In this document: piece after piece, positions 17,305 through 25,986 of the stretch | Numbering within the stretch: the first letter of the stretch is position 1 | How the letters are laid out: every line of letters starts with the position of its first letter | From: Tuberibacillus sp. Marseille-P3662 | Lineage (GTDB): Bacteria > Bacillota > Bacilli > Bacillales > Sporolactobacillaceae | Assembly: GCF_900178005.1 (NCBI RefSeq) | Contig: NZ_FXBS01000003.1 | Location: forward strand, 124,001 to 188,000 | Reading direction: 5' to 3' | DNA: 64,000 nucleotides | Notes under the pieces: model-generated | Database searches by the model: none | The model's input: the letters and a program-made list of their open reading frames with translations, nothing else | Told to the model about the DNA's origin: nothing | Program-made: the position numbers and the translations under genes

Positions 17305-18564
17305 ATGTTTAATTTACCTGTTGATGTAAGAAAGTTGTTGTTAACCCGGGGAATGCGAAGTTTTTGGCAAGGAATGATGGTTGTTGATCTTACCTTATAT
17401 CTTGCCGCTTTGGAATGGTCAGGAAAAGCTATTGGTGTTGTGTTAACGCTATCATCCATTGTGGGCGCCCTTTTAATTATTTTGGTTGGTATTATGAGTG
17501 ATCGTTTGGGTCGTAAACCTTTTCTGCTTATAAGTGAAACCTTAACCTTAGTCAGTGCTGTCGGTGCGTGTGTGACAATCAATCCGATCTTTCTAGCACT
17601 GGCGATTATCTTTGCTAATTTCGGGCGCGGTCAAACAGGGACAGCGGGGCCGTTTGCTCCTGCAGAACAGGCTTGGCTCGCGCGGTTAGTTCCGTTTTCT
17701 GTGCGGGGCAAGGTTTTTTCATATAATAATGCGATCGGTTTTTTCGGTATGGGAATCGGTGCGTTAATGGGTGGTTTGCCGGCTTTTATGCAAAACTATA
17801 TGTCTGAGGCCATATCTTATCGCCCCATTTTTGGGGTGGTTGTCCTGATATCAATGGCTAATCTACTGATTATTACAACACTAAAAGAACCAGAAAAAGA
17901 AGTGGAAGACAAAGATCAGATACCGGCCAATCAAGCAGAATATATTCAAATGCAAAAAGAAACAACAAAGAAGGAAAACAAGCAATTGGCTAAATTAGCA
18001 TTTGTCAATGCGATTAATGGAACGGGCATTGGATTAATTGGGCCGTTAATGGCCTACTGGTTTTCAGTTAAGTACGGTGTTGGGACGGCTCAGGTTGGCG
18101 TGACCATTTCTCTTTCATTCATATTAACCAGTTTTGCATCTTTGTTAACGGGCCGACTGACGGAAAAGTTGGGGATGATCAAGTCCGTTGTTTGGTTGCG
18201 TCTCATCGGTTTTTTTCTCTTAATACTCTTGCCGTTCTCGCCGTTTTTTTGGTTGGCGTCCGTTCTGTATATTATAAGAAACGCCATGAATCGTGGTACG
18301 CAGGGGGCAAGGCAAGCTGTCAGTGCCAGTATCACTCGTGACAGGCGCAGGGGATTATCAACCAGTATCAGCGCATTTTCGATGCGGATGCCGGCTTCAG
18401 CGGGCCCAACGATTTCAGGAGCGTTAATCGAGTCAGGGTTACTCGCTTGGCCATTCATGATTGCTGGCGGTCTGCAACTCGGTTATGTCTTTCTATACGG
18501 ATATTTCTTTAAGGGGTTTGATAAGATCCAATTTCAGCAGAAAACAGCACGAACGGAGACATAA
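17305..18564 (+). CDS. MFS transporter
   Basis: This 419-residue protein has about 12 hydrophobic segments and MFS motif A in GIMSDRLGRKPFLL between TM2 and TM3. A charged central loop (about 195-225, rich in Glu and Lys) separates the halves. The second half repeats a motif-A-like GRLTEKLGMIKS. The substrate is unknown. The ribosome binding site is weak (TGAGG close to ATG). The CHY zinc-finger gene starts 26 bases downstream of its stop, so they may form an operon with the next genes. Confidence 0.86.
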   Translation: MFNLPVDVRKLLLTRGMRSFWQGMMVVDLTLYLAALEWSGKAIGVVLTLSSIVGALLIILVGIMSDRLGRKPFLLISETLTLVSAVGACVTINPIFLALAIIFANFGRGQTGTAGPFAPAEQAWLARLVPFSVRGKVFSYNNAIGFFGMGIGALMGGLPAFMQNYMSEAISYRPIFGVVVLISMANLLIITTLKEPEKEVEDKDQIPANQAEYIQMQKETTKKENKQLAKLAFVNAINGTGIGLIGPLMAYWFSVKYGVGTAQVGVTISLSFILTSFASLLTGRLTEKLGMIKSVVWLRLIGFFLLILLPFSPFFWLASVLYIIRNAMNRGTQGARQAVSASITRDRRRGLSTSISAFSMRMPASAGPTISGALIESGLLAWPFMIAGGLQLGYVFLYGYFFKGFDKIQFQQKTARTET

Positions 18565-18590
18565 TAAAACCGATGAAGAGGGGGGCTTTT

Positions 18591-18923
18591 ATGACGTTTC
18601 CTGTAAAAGGAGTCGATATGGATGGAGAAACGCGGTGTAAACATTATGCGACTGAAAAGGATATCATCGCGATTCGTATGGGCTGCTGTAATGTGTATTA
18701 TGCCTGCTATAAATGTCACGAGGAAATGGCTGACCATGCGGCAATGCCGGTTTCGAAAGATGATTTTGACCAGCCGCATGTTTTTTGCGGCCATTGTCAA
18801 AGCGAATGGACGGTTCGTGAATACTTGAACAGCGGTTATCGTTGTCCAAAGTGTCATGCACTTTTTAATGAAGGATGCCGGCTGCATTATGACCTATATT
18901 TTGAAAGAATTAATAACGAATAA
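18591..18923 (+). CDS. CHY-type zinc finger protein
   Basis: This 110-residue protein is full of Cys and His pairs: RCKHY, GCCNVYYACYKCHEE, FCGHCQSEW, YRCPKCHALFNEGC, ending CRLHYDLYF. This spacing is that of the CHY zinc-finger domain, which binds three zinc ions. The bacterial stand-alone versions have no established role. ATG 18591 is used because GAGGGGGG lies six bases upstream; an in-frame ATG at 18573 lacks that spacing. Confidence 0.87.
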   Translation: MTFPVKGVDMDGETRCKHYATEKDIIAIRMGCCNVYYACYKCHEEMADHAAMPVSKDDFDQPHVFCGHCQSEWTVREYLNSGYRCPKCHALFNEGCRLHYDLYFERINNE

Positions 18924-18940
18924 CAAAGGTGGGAATCGTC

Positions 18941-19315
18941 ATGGACTTCGCAATGCGGTTAGCCGAAGAACGGATGAGACACTCGATAGACAAAGGAGAT
19001 TTTGACCATCTGCCTGGAAAGGGACAGCCATTACCAGATGATGATATGTCAGGGGTTCCTGAAGATTTAAGAATGGGATATAAAATCCTTAAGAATGCCG
19101 GCGCGGTTCCTGAAGAAGTTCAATTAAAAAAAGACATGGCAACCCTTGAACAGCTGATTGCGTGTACAGAGGATGACGCAGAGAAGACGCAATTAAGAAA
19201 GCAATGGAATCAACAAAGCATTCGCTTTAATCAACTAATAGAAAAGAAGCAAATGCGAGGGAACGCCTCGTTTCGCAAATATCGAAGTAAAATTCATAAT
19301 AAAATGGGCCTATAA
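18941..19315 (+). CDS. DUF1992 / DnaJ-homologue C28 conserved domain protein
   Basis: This 124-residue protein contains the DUF1992 pattern: AEERMRHSIDKGDFDHLPGKG then QPLPDDDMSGVPEDLRMGYKILKNAG. The same conserved domain occurs in eukaryotic DNAJC28. Its function is unknown. ATG 18941 follows AAAGGTGGG by seven bases; GTG 18929 lies within that site and is rejected. It sits 14 bases before maf, likely in one transcript. Confidence 0.85.
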   Translation: MDFAMRLAEERMRHSIDKGDFDHLPGKGQPLPDDDMSGVPEDLRMGYKILKNAGAVPEEVQLKKDMATLEQLIACTEDDAEKTQLRKQWNQQSIRFNQLIEKKQMRGNASFRKYRSKIHNKMGL

Positions 19316-19329
19316 GAAGGTGAAGTAAC

Positions 19330-19917
19330 ATGGCAACATTAATATTAGCCTCATCATCACCGCGGCGGCGGGAGTTGATTCATACGTTAGGTCTCGATGT
19401 TCACATCATAGAAAATGATGTAGATGAAACCATTTCAGAACATCTTTCTCCTGCCTCCGTTGCCAAGACATTAGCACTTAGAAAAGCGCGTCAAGCCTAC
19501 GAAGATTGGCCGGACAAAGATGCAGGGGCAGTTGTGATTGGTTCAGATACTGTTGTTGCGTTAGATGACCAAATCTTGGGGAAACCGGCTGATGATACGG
19601 ATGCGTGCCATATGATCGGCCAATTGGCTGGACGCAAGCATGAAGTTTATACGGCCATTGCTGTCATCCGCTTAGATGACGGGAAAGAATATGTGAGTCA
19701 TCTGAAAACAGACGTGTATATGAAGCCGTTGAGCCCAGAGCGAATTAAACGCTATGTGGCGACGGGTGAATCGATGGACAAAGCAGGGGCTTATGGGATT
19801 CAAGGCCTCGGATCTATTCTTGTTGACCGGATTGATGGTGATTACTTTAATGTCGTCGGACTCCCTTTATCTTTACTAGTTGAATTACTGAAGATGTTTG
19901 ACATAGACGTGTTATAA
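19330..19917 (+). CDS. maf: Maf family nucleotide pyrophosphatase
   Basis: This 195-residue house-cleaning enzyme hydrolyses non-canonical or excess nucleoside triphosphates (dTTP/UTP type) and is associated with septum formation when overproduced. The N-terminal SSSPRRREL motif, GSDTVV and the GKP / GRKHEVYTA segments are the family's nucleotide and metal sites. In B. subtilis maf is next to radC and mreB; here it is separate and follows a DUF1992 gene. The stop codon lies in the loop of a terminator hairpin shared with the convergent gene. Confidence 0.94.
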   Translation: MATLILASSSPRRRELIHTLGLDVHIIENDVDETISEHLSPASVAKTLALRKARQAYEDWPDKDAGAVVIGSDTVVALDDQILGKPADDTDACHMIGQLAGRKHEVYTAIAVIRLDDGKEYVSHLKTDVYMKPLSPERIKRYVATGESMDKAGAYGIQGLGSILVDRIDGDYFNVVGLPLSLLVELLKMFDIDVL

Positions 19918-19929
19918 GTCGTCTATGTC
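19900..19929. terminator. Bidirectional hairpin between maf and the Mrr-like gene
   Basis: GACATAGACG / CGTCTATGTC is a perfect ten-base stem that overlaps the 3' ends of both convergent genes. Confidence 0.7.
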
Positions 19930-20546
19930 GTTTCTAATTTCGCCTCAGGGGCCGGAGCCTCATTTCGGTCATCTTCATACTTCTCTAACCAGAAATCAAT
20001 AAGACCAAGGCCATCAATTAAGTCAATATCCAGTGAATCGGCATAGTCTCGAGCACGCTTATTAAACGCACTTGTTGTCACGATAAACCCTCTATTTGCA
20101 CCGGATTTGACCATATTGGAATGCAGGATGGCGATCGGCCTATAATCTACATCCCGCTGCTGGCATTTAACTTGCCCTAGGTATAATTCACCGTCACGAT
20201 GATGCTCAATATCGACACCGAAGTCACCGGTCCGAGGTGTTAAATAAGCTTCCCCACCAAATCGTTGTTCCATAATGTTGGCAACAAAATCTTCGAACTC
20301 ATGAGGCTCCTGCTTTAAAAATAAGTCTGTACTTACTTGAAAGGCTTCATCTCCATCATGATTAATTTCTTTAGGAAAATTAAACCGGTAATACAGGCCC
20401 ATGGCTAGGGTTTGTTTGAGTTTCATTTGCTGCCTGATATCGTCAGCTAATTGGATTTCAGCCTCATCAATCTTCCGTTTGGTTAACCACAAATGCCCTA
20501 ACCCAATGAATATGAGGACAAAGGTACTTGTAATCAGAATGTCCAT
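19923..20546 (-). CDS. Membrane-anchored Mrr-like restriction endonuclease domain protein
   Basis: This 207-residue protein has an N-terminal transmembrane helix (about residues 3-20, ITSTFVLIFIGLGHLWL) and a cytoplasmic linker. A PD-(D/E)xK nuclease domain of the Mrr_cat type follows, with FEDFVANIMEQRFGG, TGDFGVDIEH and LGQVKCQQ providing the D-x(n)-QxK catalytic set. The final 20 residues are acidic. Mrr domains cut modified or foreign DNA, but membrane-tethered versions are common in Firmicutes and their role is not established. ATG 20546 is preferred over ATG 20564 because of an AGAGG site. Confidence 0.82.
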   Translation of the reverse strand: MDILITSTFVLIFIGLGHLWLTKRKIDEAEIQLADDIRQQMKLKQTLAMGLYYRFNFPKEINHDGDEAFQVSTDLFLKQEPHEFEDFVANIMEQRFGGEAYLTPRTGDFGVDIEHHRDGELYLGQVKCQQRDVDYRPIAILHSNMVKSGANRGFIVTTSAFNKRARDYADSLDIDLIDGLGLIDFWLEKYEDDRNEAPAPEAKLETT

Positions 20547-20734
20547 ATCAAACACGCCTCTCATTGATTTATTTCTTATTATTCCACACGTTCACCTTAT
20601 TCATAAGCAGATGATTTGGGTGGGGCATTCGTTAGTGGTTAAACTAGAAATAGCCCAAATTAAAAATATGTTTTGACGACTTGGGTAAAAGGTAATACAT
20701 TGTATGACTTCATTTTCTTAAGAGGTGATTTTAA

Positions 20735-21253
20735 ATGGGTAAAAAGATTGCTGTATTAATGACAAGTTTGTTTGAGGACTCTGAATATACTGAGCCGGCC
20801 AAAGCTTATGAAGATGCCGGCCATGAACTGACGATTATTGAGAAGGAAAAGGGTAATATCGTAGAAGGCAAACAAGGCGAAGCTAAAGAAACGGTCGATG
20901 CTGCGATTGATGATGTTCATCCAGCTGATTTTGACGCTTTACTATTACCAGGTGGATTTTCTCCCGACATTCTCCGGGCTGATGACCGTTTTGTCCAATT
21001 TGCTAAGGCATTTATGGATGATAAAAAACCTGTGTTTGCGATCTGTCATGGTCCACAGCTTTTAATTACAGCGAAAGCTTTAGAAGGCCGTTCAGCGACT
21101 GGATTTACGTCCATTAAGGTTGATATGGAATACGCTGGCGTTAATTATAAGGATCAAGAAGTTGTCGTCTGTTGCAATCAACTTGTGACAAGTCGGACGC
21201 CAGACGATATACCGGCATTTAATCGCGAGTCACTAAAAATTCTTGAAGGCTAA
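20735..21253 (+). CDS. yfkM: General stress protein 18 / DJ-1-PfpI family YfkM
   Basis: This 172-residue protein of the class I glutamine amidotransferase-like DJ-1/PfpI fold has nucleophile Cys104 in the elbow AICHGPQLL and the family Glu in FEDSEYTEP. It is nearly co-linear with B. subtilis YfkM. Members act as deglycases, chaperones or glyoxalase-like enzymes under stress. GGGTAA at 20683-20688 resembles a sigma-B -10, but no convincing -35 lies 13 bases upstream. It is a single-gene unit with its own terminator. Confidence 0.92.
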   Translation: MGKKIAVLMTSLFEDSEYTEPAKAYEDAGHELTIIEKEKGNIVEGKQGEAKETVDAAIDDVHPADFDALLLPGGFSPDILRADDRFVQFAKAFMDDKKPVFAICHGPQLLITAKALEGRSATGFTSIKVDMEYAGVNYKDQEVVVCCNQLVTSRTPDDIPAFNRESLKILEG

Positions 21254-21265
21254 TGGATTCATTCT

Positions 21266-21296
21266 ACGTCCCTCGGTTGACCGGGGGACGTTTTCT
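21266..21296 (+). terminator. Terminator after yfkM
   Basis: ACGTCCCTCGG pairs with CCGGGGGACGT (one mismatch), has a four-base loop, and is followed by TTTTCTTT. Confidence 0.88.
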
Positions 21297-21367
21297 TTAT
21301 TGACATGAAATCAGTTTGTCGTTATATTACGATTACAAGAGGAAAAATTTAAGAAAATGAATGAAAA

Positions 21368-22456
21368 ATGGAGACTGATCAATTGTTTAATAGAAGTCGC
21401 TGGTTTCGTATTGCTATTGGGATTATTTTGTTTCTTGTTATTATTTTCTTGCTAGATAAGACAAGTTATATTTTACGGCCTCTAAAAGTATTAATCTCGA
21501 CCTTATTTTTGCCATTTTTTATAGCGGGCATTTTGTTTTACCTTTTCCGTCCCATACAGGTTTTTTTAGAAAAACGATCTGTACCAAAGAAGTTATCTAT
21601 TCTTATTGTGTTTCTTGCGATCATAGCTGTGTTATCCGTGTTTGTAGGTATAGCAGGACCTATTATCCAAGAGCAATTTACACGCCTCATTAATAATTTT
21701 CCTGACATGGTTTCAAAAATTGAAGAAGGCATTACATACTGGCAAAACAACCAACAAGAATTCCCGACTTACGTGAATGACTTCATCGATCAAACGACCA
21801 ATCAAATTAAGTCGATTCTCATGAACACAGGTACGGTTATGATCAACTTTTTCAGTTCGTTATTCGGATTGGTATTAGTTTTGGTGATTGTTCCGTTTAT
21901 TTTATTTTACATGCTGAATGATAAGGATCATTTTTTGCCGTCTGTGCTTAAGTTTTTTCCGGAAAGTAGTCGCGATGATGTGGCTTCAATTTTGAAAGAC
22001 ATGGATTCAACACTGGCAAAATATATCCAAGGGCAATTAATTGTCAGCACTTGTGTCGGCGTTTTGTTGCTTATAGGTTATTCAATCCTTGGTCTGCATT
22101 ATTCACTCGTCTTGTCCCTCTTCGGCATGATGACGAATGTCATTCCATTTATTGGTCCTTATATTGCTGTCGTCCCAGCGATCATCGTAGCTTTGTTTCA
22201 AGATCCATTTATGGTGATATACGTTGTCATTATAATGTTGGTGGCCCAACAAATTGAAAGCAATTTTATTTCACCGAATGTTGTCGGGAAAGCCTTGGAT
22301 ATCCATCCGTTGACGATTATTTGTTTAGTATTGGCTGCCGGGAATTTTGCTGGGATTATGGCCGTTGTTTTAGCGATTCCGACTTATGCGGTGACTAAAG
22401 TGTTCGTGATCCATATCTATAAATTGTGGAAGACACAATCGAAGAAACAGACTTAG
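21368..22456 (+). CDS. AI-2E family transporter
   Basis: This polytopic protein of about 362 residues has roughly eight hydrophobic segments. The AI-2E-family signatures NVIPFIGPYIAVVPA and QQIESNFISPNVVGKALDIHP lie in the C-terminal half. The family includes sodium/proton antiporters and TqsA-like exporters, so the substrate here is open. ATG 21368 has no ribosome binding site. TTG 21383, with GGAG nine bases upstream, may be the true start and would remove five residues. It is followed by a strong terminator. Confidence 0.87.
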   Translation: METDQLFNRSRWFRIAIGIILFLVIIFLLDKTSYILRPLKVLISTLFLPFFIAGILFYLFRPIQVFLEKRSVPKKLSILIVFLAIIAVLSVFVGIAGPIIQEQFTRLINNFPDMVSKIEEGITYWQNNQQEFPTYVNDFIDQTTNQIKSILMNTGTVMINFFSSLFGLVLVLVIVPFILFYMLNDKDHFLPSVLKFFPESSRDDVASILKDMDSTLAKYIQGQLIVSTCVGVLLLIGYSILGLHYSLVLSLFGMMTNVIPFIGPYIAVVPAIIVALFQDPFMVIYVVIIMLVAQQIESNFISPNVVGKALDIHPLTIICLVLAAGNFAGIMAVVLAIPTYAVTKVFVIHIYKLWKTQSKKQT

Positions 22457-22459
22457 AGA

Positions 22460-22497
22460 AATAACCATCCCCAGACCATAAGGGGATGGTTATTCTT
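22460..22497. terminator. Terminator between the AI-2E gene and the convergent arginase-like gene
   Basis: ATAACCATCCCC pairs perfectly with GGGGATGGTTAT and is followed by TCTTT. The hairpin serves the plus-strand gene and may serve the minus-strand gene too. Confidence 0.88.
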
Positions 22498-22503
22498 TGC
22501 TAG

Positions 22504-23274
22504 TTATGAAGATGTTTTGAGCAATGCTTGCAAAATCCCCCTATTCGTTTCCTCGTTTTTTCGAACAGCCTTTTGTGTTTTAGGATGGAACACCTCTCCA
22601 CCCAAGATAGGCCATTCACCACATACGTCAAAACCACTGACATTATAATTTTTAACAAGACTTGTTAGTAATGCTAACAATCCGGTCATTGTCATTTTGC
22701 CTTGATCCCAGTTGGTGGCGGCATATGTCTGATCCATAACATCTTTATCAAGACTGATATATATGTGTTCCGATGGGATATTGGCCATAATAGCATTGAT
22801 TCTTTCAGGTGTAATGCGTTCATTAGGATATAAAGAGACACGATTTCTAAGCCTGGGGTCGAGTTGTTCACGAGCTGATTCATCTGGGCCGACGATGATG
22901 ACTTGCTGTAAATGATTTAGCTTGGCTAAAGCGTCTGCAACCCAAGAACCGCAGGTCATCAGCGATGTTTCCTTAAGCATATCGGTATGGTGGTCTAGTA
23001 GAATCAGTGTAAAAGGGGATTGGAGTTCGGATAAGAGTAAATAAGAAACATAATGGTAATTACCGCTGCCGATAAAATGGATACCGGTGTTAACGTATTG
23101 ATGGAGGCGTTGTTGGATATGTCGCAAAGATTGTTCTTCACAAAAAAGGTTCGTATGTTGGATGTCATTAAGATTGATCCATTGATGTCTATAATCTTGA
23201 AGCAATCTTGACTGTGAATCGTAAGTGTCATCAAAGTTTAAAAATGTGATGTCCCTATTTGTCAGTCCCATCAT
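22504..23274 (-). CDS. Arginase/agmatinase (ureohydrolase) family protein
   Basis: This protein of about 256 residues has the ureohydrolase manganese-ligand motifs FIGSGNYH, LILLDHHTD, ISLDKDVMD and a late FDVCGEWP. The amidine substrate of classical members is arginine or agmatine. The shortened length and divergent ends mean the substrate is uncertain. AGGAGG lies five bases before ATG 23274; ATG 23271 is also possible. It diverges from the thiamine operon with the riboswitch in between. Confidence 0.84.
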   Translation of the reverse strand: MMGLTNRDITFLNFDDTYDSQSRLLQDYRHQWINLNDIQHTNLFCEEQSLRHIQQRLHQYVNTGIHFIGSGNYHYVSYLLLSELQSPFTLILLDHHTDMLKETSLMTCGSWVADALAKLNHLQQVIIVGPDESAREQLDPRLRNRVSLYPNERITPERINAIMANIPSEHIYISLDKDVMDQTYAATNWDQGKMTMTGLLALLTSLVKNYNVSGFDVCGEWPILGGEVFHPKTQKAVRKNEETNRGILQALLKTSS

Positions 23275-23388
23275 CAAATCCTCCTCTATTCTTTTATCAA
23301 TTATAACGTATTATCAGACTATTTTAAAATTTTGAGATTGGCCTATTTGAATCATAATTAAGTTTATGGTAGTTTGATAATAGAATAA

Positions 23389-23486
23389 GCACTGGGGGAG
23401 TCGGAAATGGCCGGCTGAGAGTGGGACCCGAAGAAGTCTCTAACCCTTTTACCTGATCTGGTTCACACCAGCGGAGGGAAGTCACG
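23389..23486 (+). promoter_or_regulatory. TPP riboswitch (THI element)
   Basis: The conserved aptamer parts are in order: GGGGGAGTC at the 5' side, CTGAGAGTGGGACCC, ACCTGATCTGGTTC then ACCAGCGGAGGGAAGTC at the 3' side. These are the thi-box pyrimidine- and pyrophosphate-sensor helices. Thiamine pyrophosphate binding would favour the terminator just downstream and shut off thiD-thiM-thiE. Confidence 0.97.
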
Positions 23487-23510
23487 TATAAGTATAGCTA
23501 TGACTTTCTG

Positions 23511-23547
23511 AACGCAAATCCTGATGAGGGGTTTGCGTTTCTATTTA
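23511..23547 (+). terminator. Riboswitch-controlled terminator
   Basis: AACGCAAA / TTTGCGTT with a further TCC/GG(G)G part of the stem, then TTTCTATTT, lies between the TPP aptamer and thiD. It is the expression platform. Confidence 0.88.
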
Positions 23548-23566
23548 TAAAGGAGTGAAAGAGAAG

Positions 23567-24367
23567 ATGCGGACAGCCTTAACAATTGCTGGTTCTGACA
23601 GCGGTGGTGGCGCGGGAATCCAGGCGGATTTGAAATCATTTTCTGCAAACGGTGTCTACGGCATGAGTGTCATCACGGCCATTACTGCCCAAAACACTGT
23701 AGGCGTCGAAGGCGTTGAAGACGTATCACCAGAGATGGTCAGCCAGCAACTTGATGCGGTATTGACCGATCTGCCAGTTGATGCTGTGAAAATTGGGATG
23801 GTTTCAAAGCCTGAGACGATTCAAATCATCACGGAGAAACTAAAATACTATCAACCGCGTTGGATTGTTGTTGACCCCGTGATGATTTCCAAAAGTGGTC
23901 ACCACCTATTACATCCTGATGCTAAGGAGGCACTTGTTCAAACATTAATCCCGTTAGCATCGGTCGTGACACCGAATATTAAAGAAGCGGAAAACTTAGC
24001 TAATGCTTCCATTGAATCTGAAGAAGATATGGAACAAGCGGCACGCGATATCTATGATCTTGGATCACAGTCGGTCCTTGTTAAAGGCGGTCATTTAACA
24101 GGTGACCCAACTGACATATTATTTGACGGTGATTCGGTCCATAAATTGCTTGGGGATCGGAAGCAAACCAAGAATACTCATGGTACGGGGTGTACATTAT
24201 CATCAGCGATTGCGGCTTATTTAGCACAGGGAGATGAAATAACAACAGCTGTTGAAAAAGGGAAAAAGTATATTGAGGGCGCGATTGCTCATGCCTTAGA
24301 TCTAGGTAAGGGCCATGGACCGACCCACCATTTTTACCAATGGTATTTGGAAGCAGGAAAAAACTAA
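23567..24367 (+). CDS. thiD: Hydroxymethylpyrimidine/phosphomethylpyrimidine kinase
   Basis: This 266-residue ribokinase-fold enzyme phosphorylates HMP and HMP-P to HMP-PP for thiamine phosphate synthesis. It has AGSDSGGGAGIQADLK near the N-terminus, VDPVMISKSG in the middle and the anion-hole/catalytic NTHGTGCTLSSAIAA at the C-terminus. ATG 23567 is downstream of AAGGAG; a GTG at 23555 overlaps that site. It is the first gene of the riboswitch-controlled operon with thiM and thiE. Confidence 0.96.
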   Translation: MRTALTIAGSDSGGGAGIQADLKSFSANGVYGMSVITAITAQNTVGVEGVEDVSPEMVSQQLDAVLTDLPVDAVKIGMVSKPETIQIITEKLKYYQPRWIVVDPVMISKSGHHLLHPDAKEALVQTLIPLASVVTPNIKEAENLANASIESEEDMEQAARDIYDLGSQSVLVKGGHLTGDPTDILFDGDSVHKLLGDRKQTKNTHGTGCTLSSAIAAYLAQGDEITTAVEKGKKYIEGAIAHALDLGKGHGPTHHFYQWYLEAGKN

Positions 24368-24378
24368 GGGGGATTCTT

Positions 24379-25197
24379 GTGATTCGTCAAGAAGAGATGA
24401 ATACACTTTGTCACAAACTCATCCAGACTCACCCGCTCGTCCACCATATCACCAATCAAGTAACTGTTAATGATAGCGCTAATGCGACATTAGCTGTTGG
24501 TGCGAGCCCTGTAATGGCTGATAGTCCCAATGAGGCTGCAGAGATGGCCGGAGGGGCTCAAGCGCTTGTATTAAACATTGGTACCTTAAATGATCAGACC
24601 TTAACGGCCATGTTACAAGCCGGGCAGACAGCCAATCATTTGGGGATTCCTGTTATTTTGGATCCGGTCGGTGTTGGAGCAACGAGTTATCGCCGTCAAC
24701 AAGTTTCAGAATTGCTGACTAAGGTTAAGCCAACGGTGATCTGTGGTAATATATCTGAAATTAAGACGTTAGCTGGTTTTGAATCGGAATCAAAGGGTGT
24801 TGATGCTGGCGATGCGTTTGATACGGCTTTCCAAGCCGCTAGAACTTTATCGGAGAAAATCGGTGCAGAAGTGGCTATTACTGGTGAAAGTGACGTTATT
24901 GCCAATCGATCCAATGTCCTGACCCTTAAAGCTGGACACTCAAACTTAGCTAAAGTAACTGGGACTGGCTGCATGGTTTCTTCGATTATCGCTTCATTTG
25001 CTGCGGTTGCTGAACATGCGCAGCTTGCTAGTATAGCAGGGGCTTTGACCATGGGGCTTGCTGGTGAATTAGCCGCGGAACGGTTAGCACCTGACGAAGG
25101 GATTGGTACATTCAGAATCAAATTGATGGATGCGATTGAGGCGGTCGTTACACAATCATCTTTAAATGTAGCGAGGGTGACAGCTATTGAAACCTAA
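24379..25197 (+). CDS. thiM: Hydroxyethylthiazole kinase
   Basis: This 272-residue trimeric kinase phosphorylates thiazole alcohol (HET) to HET-P, a salvage step. PLVHHITNQVTVNDSAN, VGASPVMADSPNEA, NIGTL, LDPVGVGATSYR and the C-terminal GTGCMVSS are characteristic. I use GTG 24379 because AAGGGGG is six bases upstream and it follows the thiD stop directly; the longer ATG at 24340 lies in thiD. It overlaps thiE by 11 bases. Confidence 0.95.
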   Translation: MIRQEEMNTLCHKLIQTHPLVHHITNQVTVNDSANATLAVGASPVMADSPNEAAEMAGGAQALVLNIGTLNDQTLTAMLQAGQTANHLGIPVILDPVGVGATSYRRQQVSELLTKVKPTVICGNISEIKTLAGFESESKGVDAGDAFDTAFQAARTLSEKIGAEVAITGESDVIANRSNVLTLKAGHSNLAKVTGTGCMVSSIIASFAAVAEHAQLASIAGALTMGLAGELAAERLAPDEGIGTFRIKLMDAIEAVVTQSSLNVARVTAIET

Positions 25198-25825
25198 CAT
25201 TGATTATTCGCTTTATTTTGTGACCCCGGATGTTAATGACACTCGCCTGTCTGAATTATTGAAAACGACCGAGTCTTTGTGTCGGGGCGGCGTGACCTTG
25301 GTGCAACTCCGTGATAAGACAGGGGACGGGGCTGCCTTCTATGATAAGGCTCGGAAAATTAAATCAATCACAGATAGGTTTTGTGTTCCCTTAATTATTA
25401 ATGACCGTGTGGATATTGCTTTGGCTGTGGATGCTGATGGTGTCCATGTGGGTCAAGAAGATATTCCTGCCGGCGTTGTCAGGCGGCTGATTGGTGATGA
25501 CAAATTACTTGGGGTGTCAGCCAAAACCCTTGAAGAAGCGGGGCAAGCAGAGACAGATGGTGCTGATTATCTTGGTGCAGGTTCTGTATTTCCGACATCA
25601 ACTAAGAGCGATGCGGAGAGCTTATCTCTTCATGAATTGGAGACCATCACTCATAAGGTGGACTTGCCGGTCGTTGCCATCGGCGGTATTCAGCAGCAGA
25701 ATTTACAGCAACTCCGTCATACCCATATTAACGGTGTCGCTGTTGTCAGTGCTTTGTACCAGAAAGACAATCCCGAACACGTGGCTCGTGAATGGAAACA
25801 ACAAGTTAAACATACACTTAAGTGA
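25187..25825 (+). CDS. thiE: Thiamine-phosphate synthase
   Basis: This 212-residue TIM-barrel enzyme couples HMP-PP and HET-P to thiamine phosphate. Motifs are VTLVQLRDKTGD, LIINDRVDIALAVDADGVHVGQ, GVSAKTLEEA, YLGAGSVFPTSTKSDA and VVAIGGI. It begins with TTG 25187 inside thiM, with GAGGG nine bases before, so translation is coupled. The operon contains only the joining and salvage enzymes; genes for de novo HMP or thiazole formation are not in the window. Confidence 0.95.
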   Translation: MKPNIDYSLYFVTPDVNDTRLSELLKTTESLCRGGVTLVQLRDKTGDGAAFYDKARKIKSITDRFCVPLIINDRVDIALAVDADGVHVGQEDIPAGVVRRLIGDDKLLGVSAKTLEEAGQAETDGADYLGAGSVFPTSTKSDAESLSLHELETITHKVDLPVVAIGGIQQQNLQQLRHTHINGVAVVSALYQKDNPEHVAREWKQQVKHTLK

Positions 25826-25830
25826 TCCGC

Positions 25831-25863
25831 AAAAAGGTTGACATTTTCTCTGTCAATCTTTTT
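25831..25863 (+). terminator. Terminator of the thi operon
   Basis: AAAAAGGTTGACA pairs with TGTCAATCTTTTT (one G-T type mismatch), has a seven-base loop, and ends in T residues. Confidence 0.85.
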
Positions 25864-25986
25864 AAATATACGAAACCTTTATGAGGGTTCATTCGTCTAA
25901 TAGTTAGGGTTGTTTGTAAGAAAAATTAAAAGAATTCGGTTTGAACTGAATACATATAGTACTGAGATGGTGATAGGGAGGAGGGG

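Noticed and set aside
17136-17582. Minus-strand ORF of 148 codons opposite the MFS gene
   Set aside because: It is the antisense shadow of the MFS coding sequence and has no protein-like features.
20683-20688. Sigma-B promoter of yfkM
   Set aside because: GGGTAA is present but no GTTT-like -35 occurs at 12-15 bases; the nearest GTTT is nine bases away. Not claimed as a feature.
24696-25121. Minus-strand ORF of 141 codons opposite thiM
   Set aside because: Antisense shadow of thiM; no ribosome binding site.
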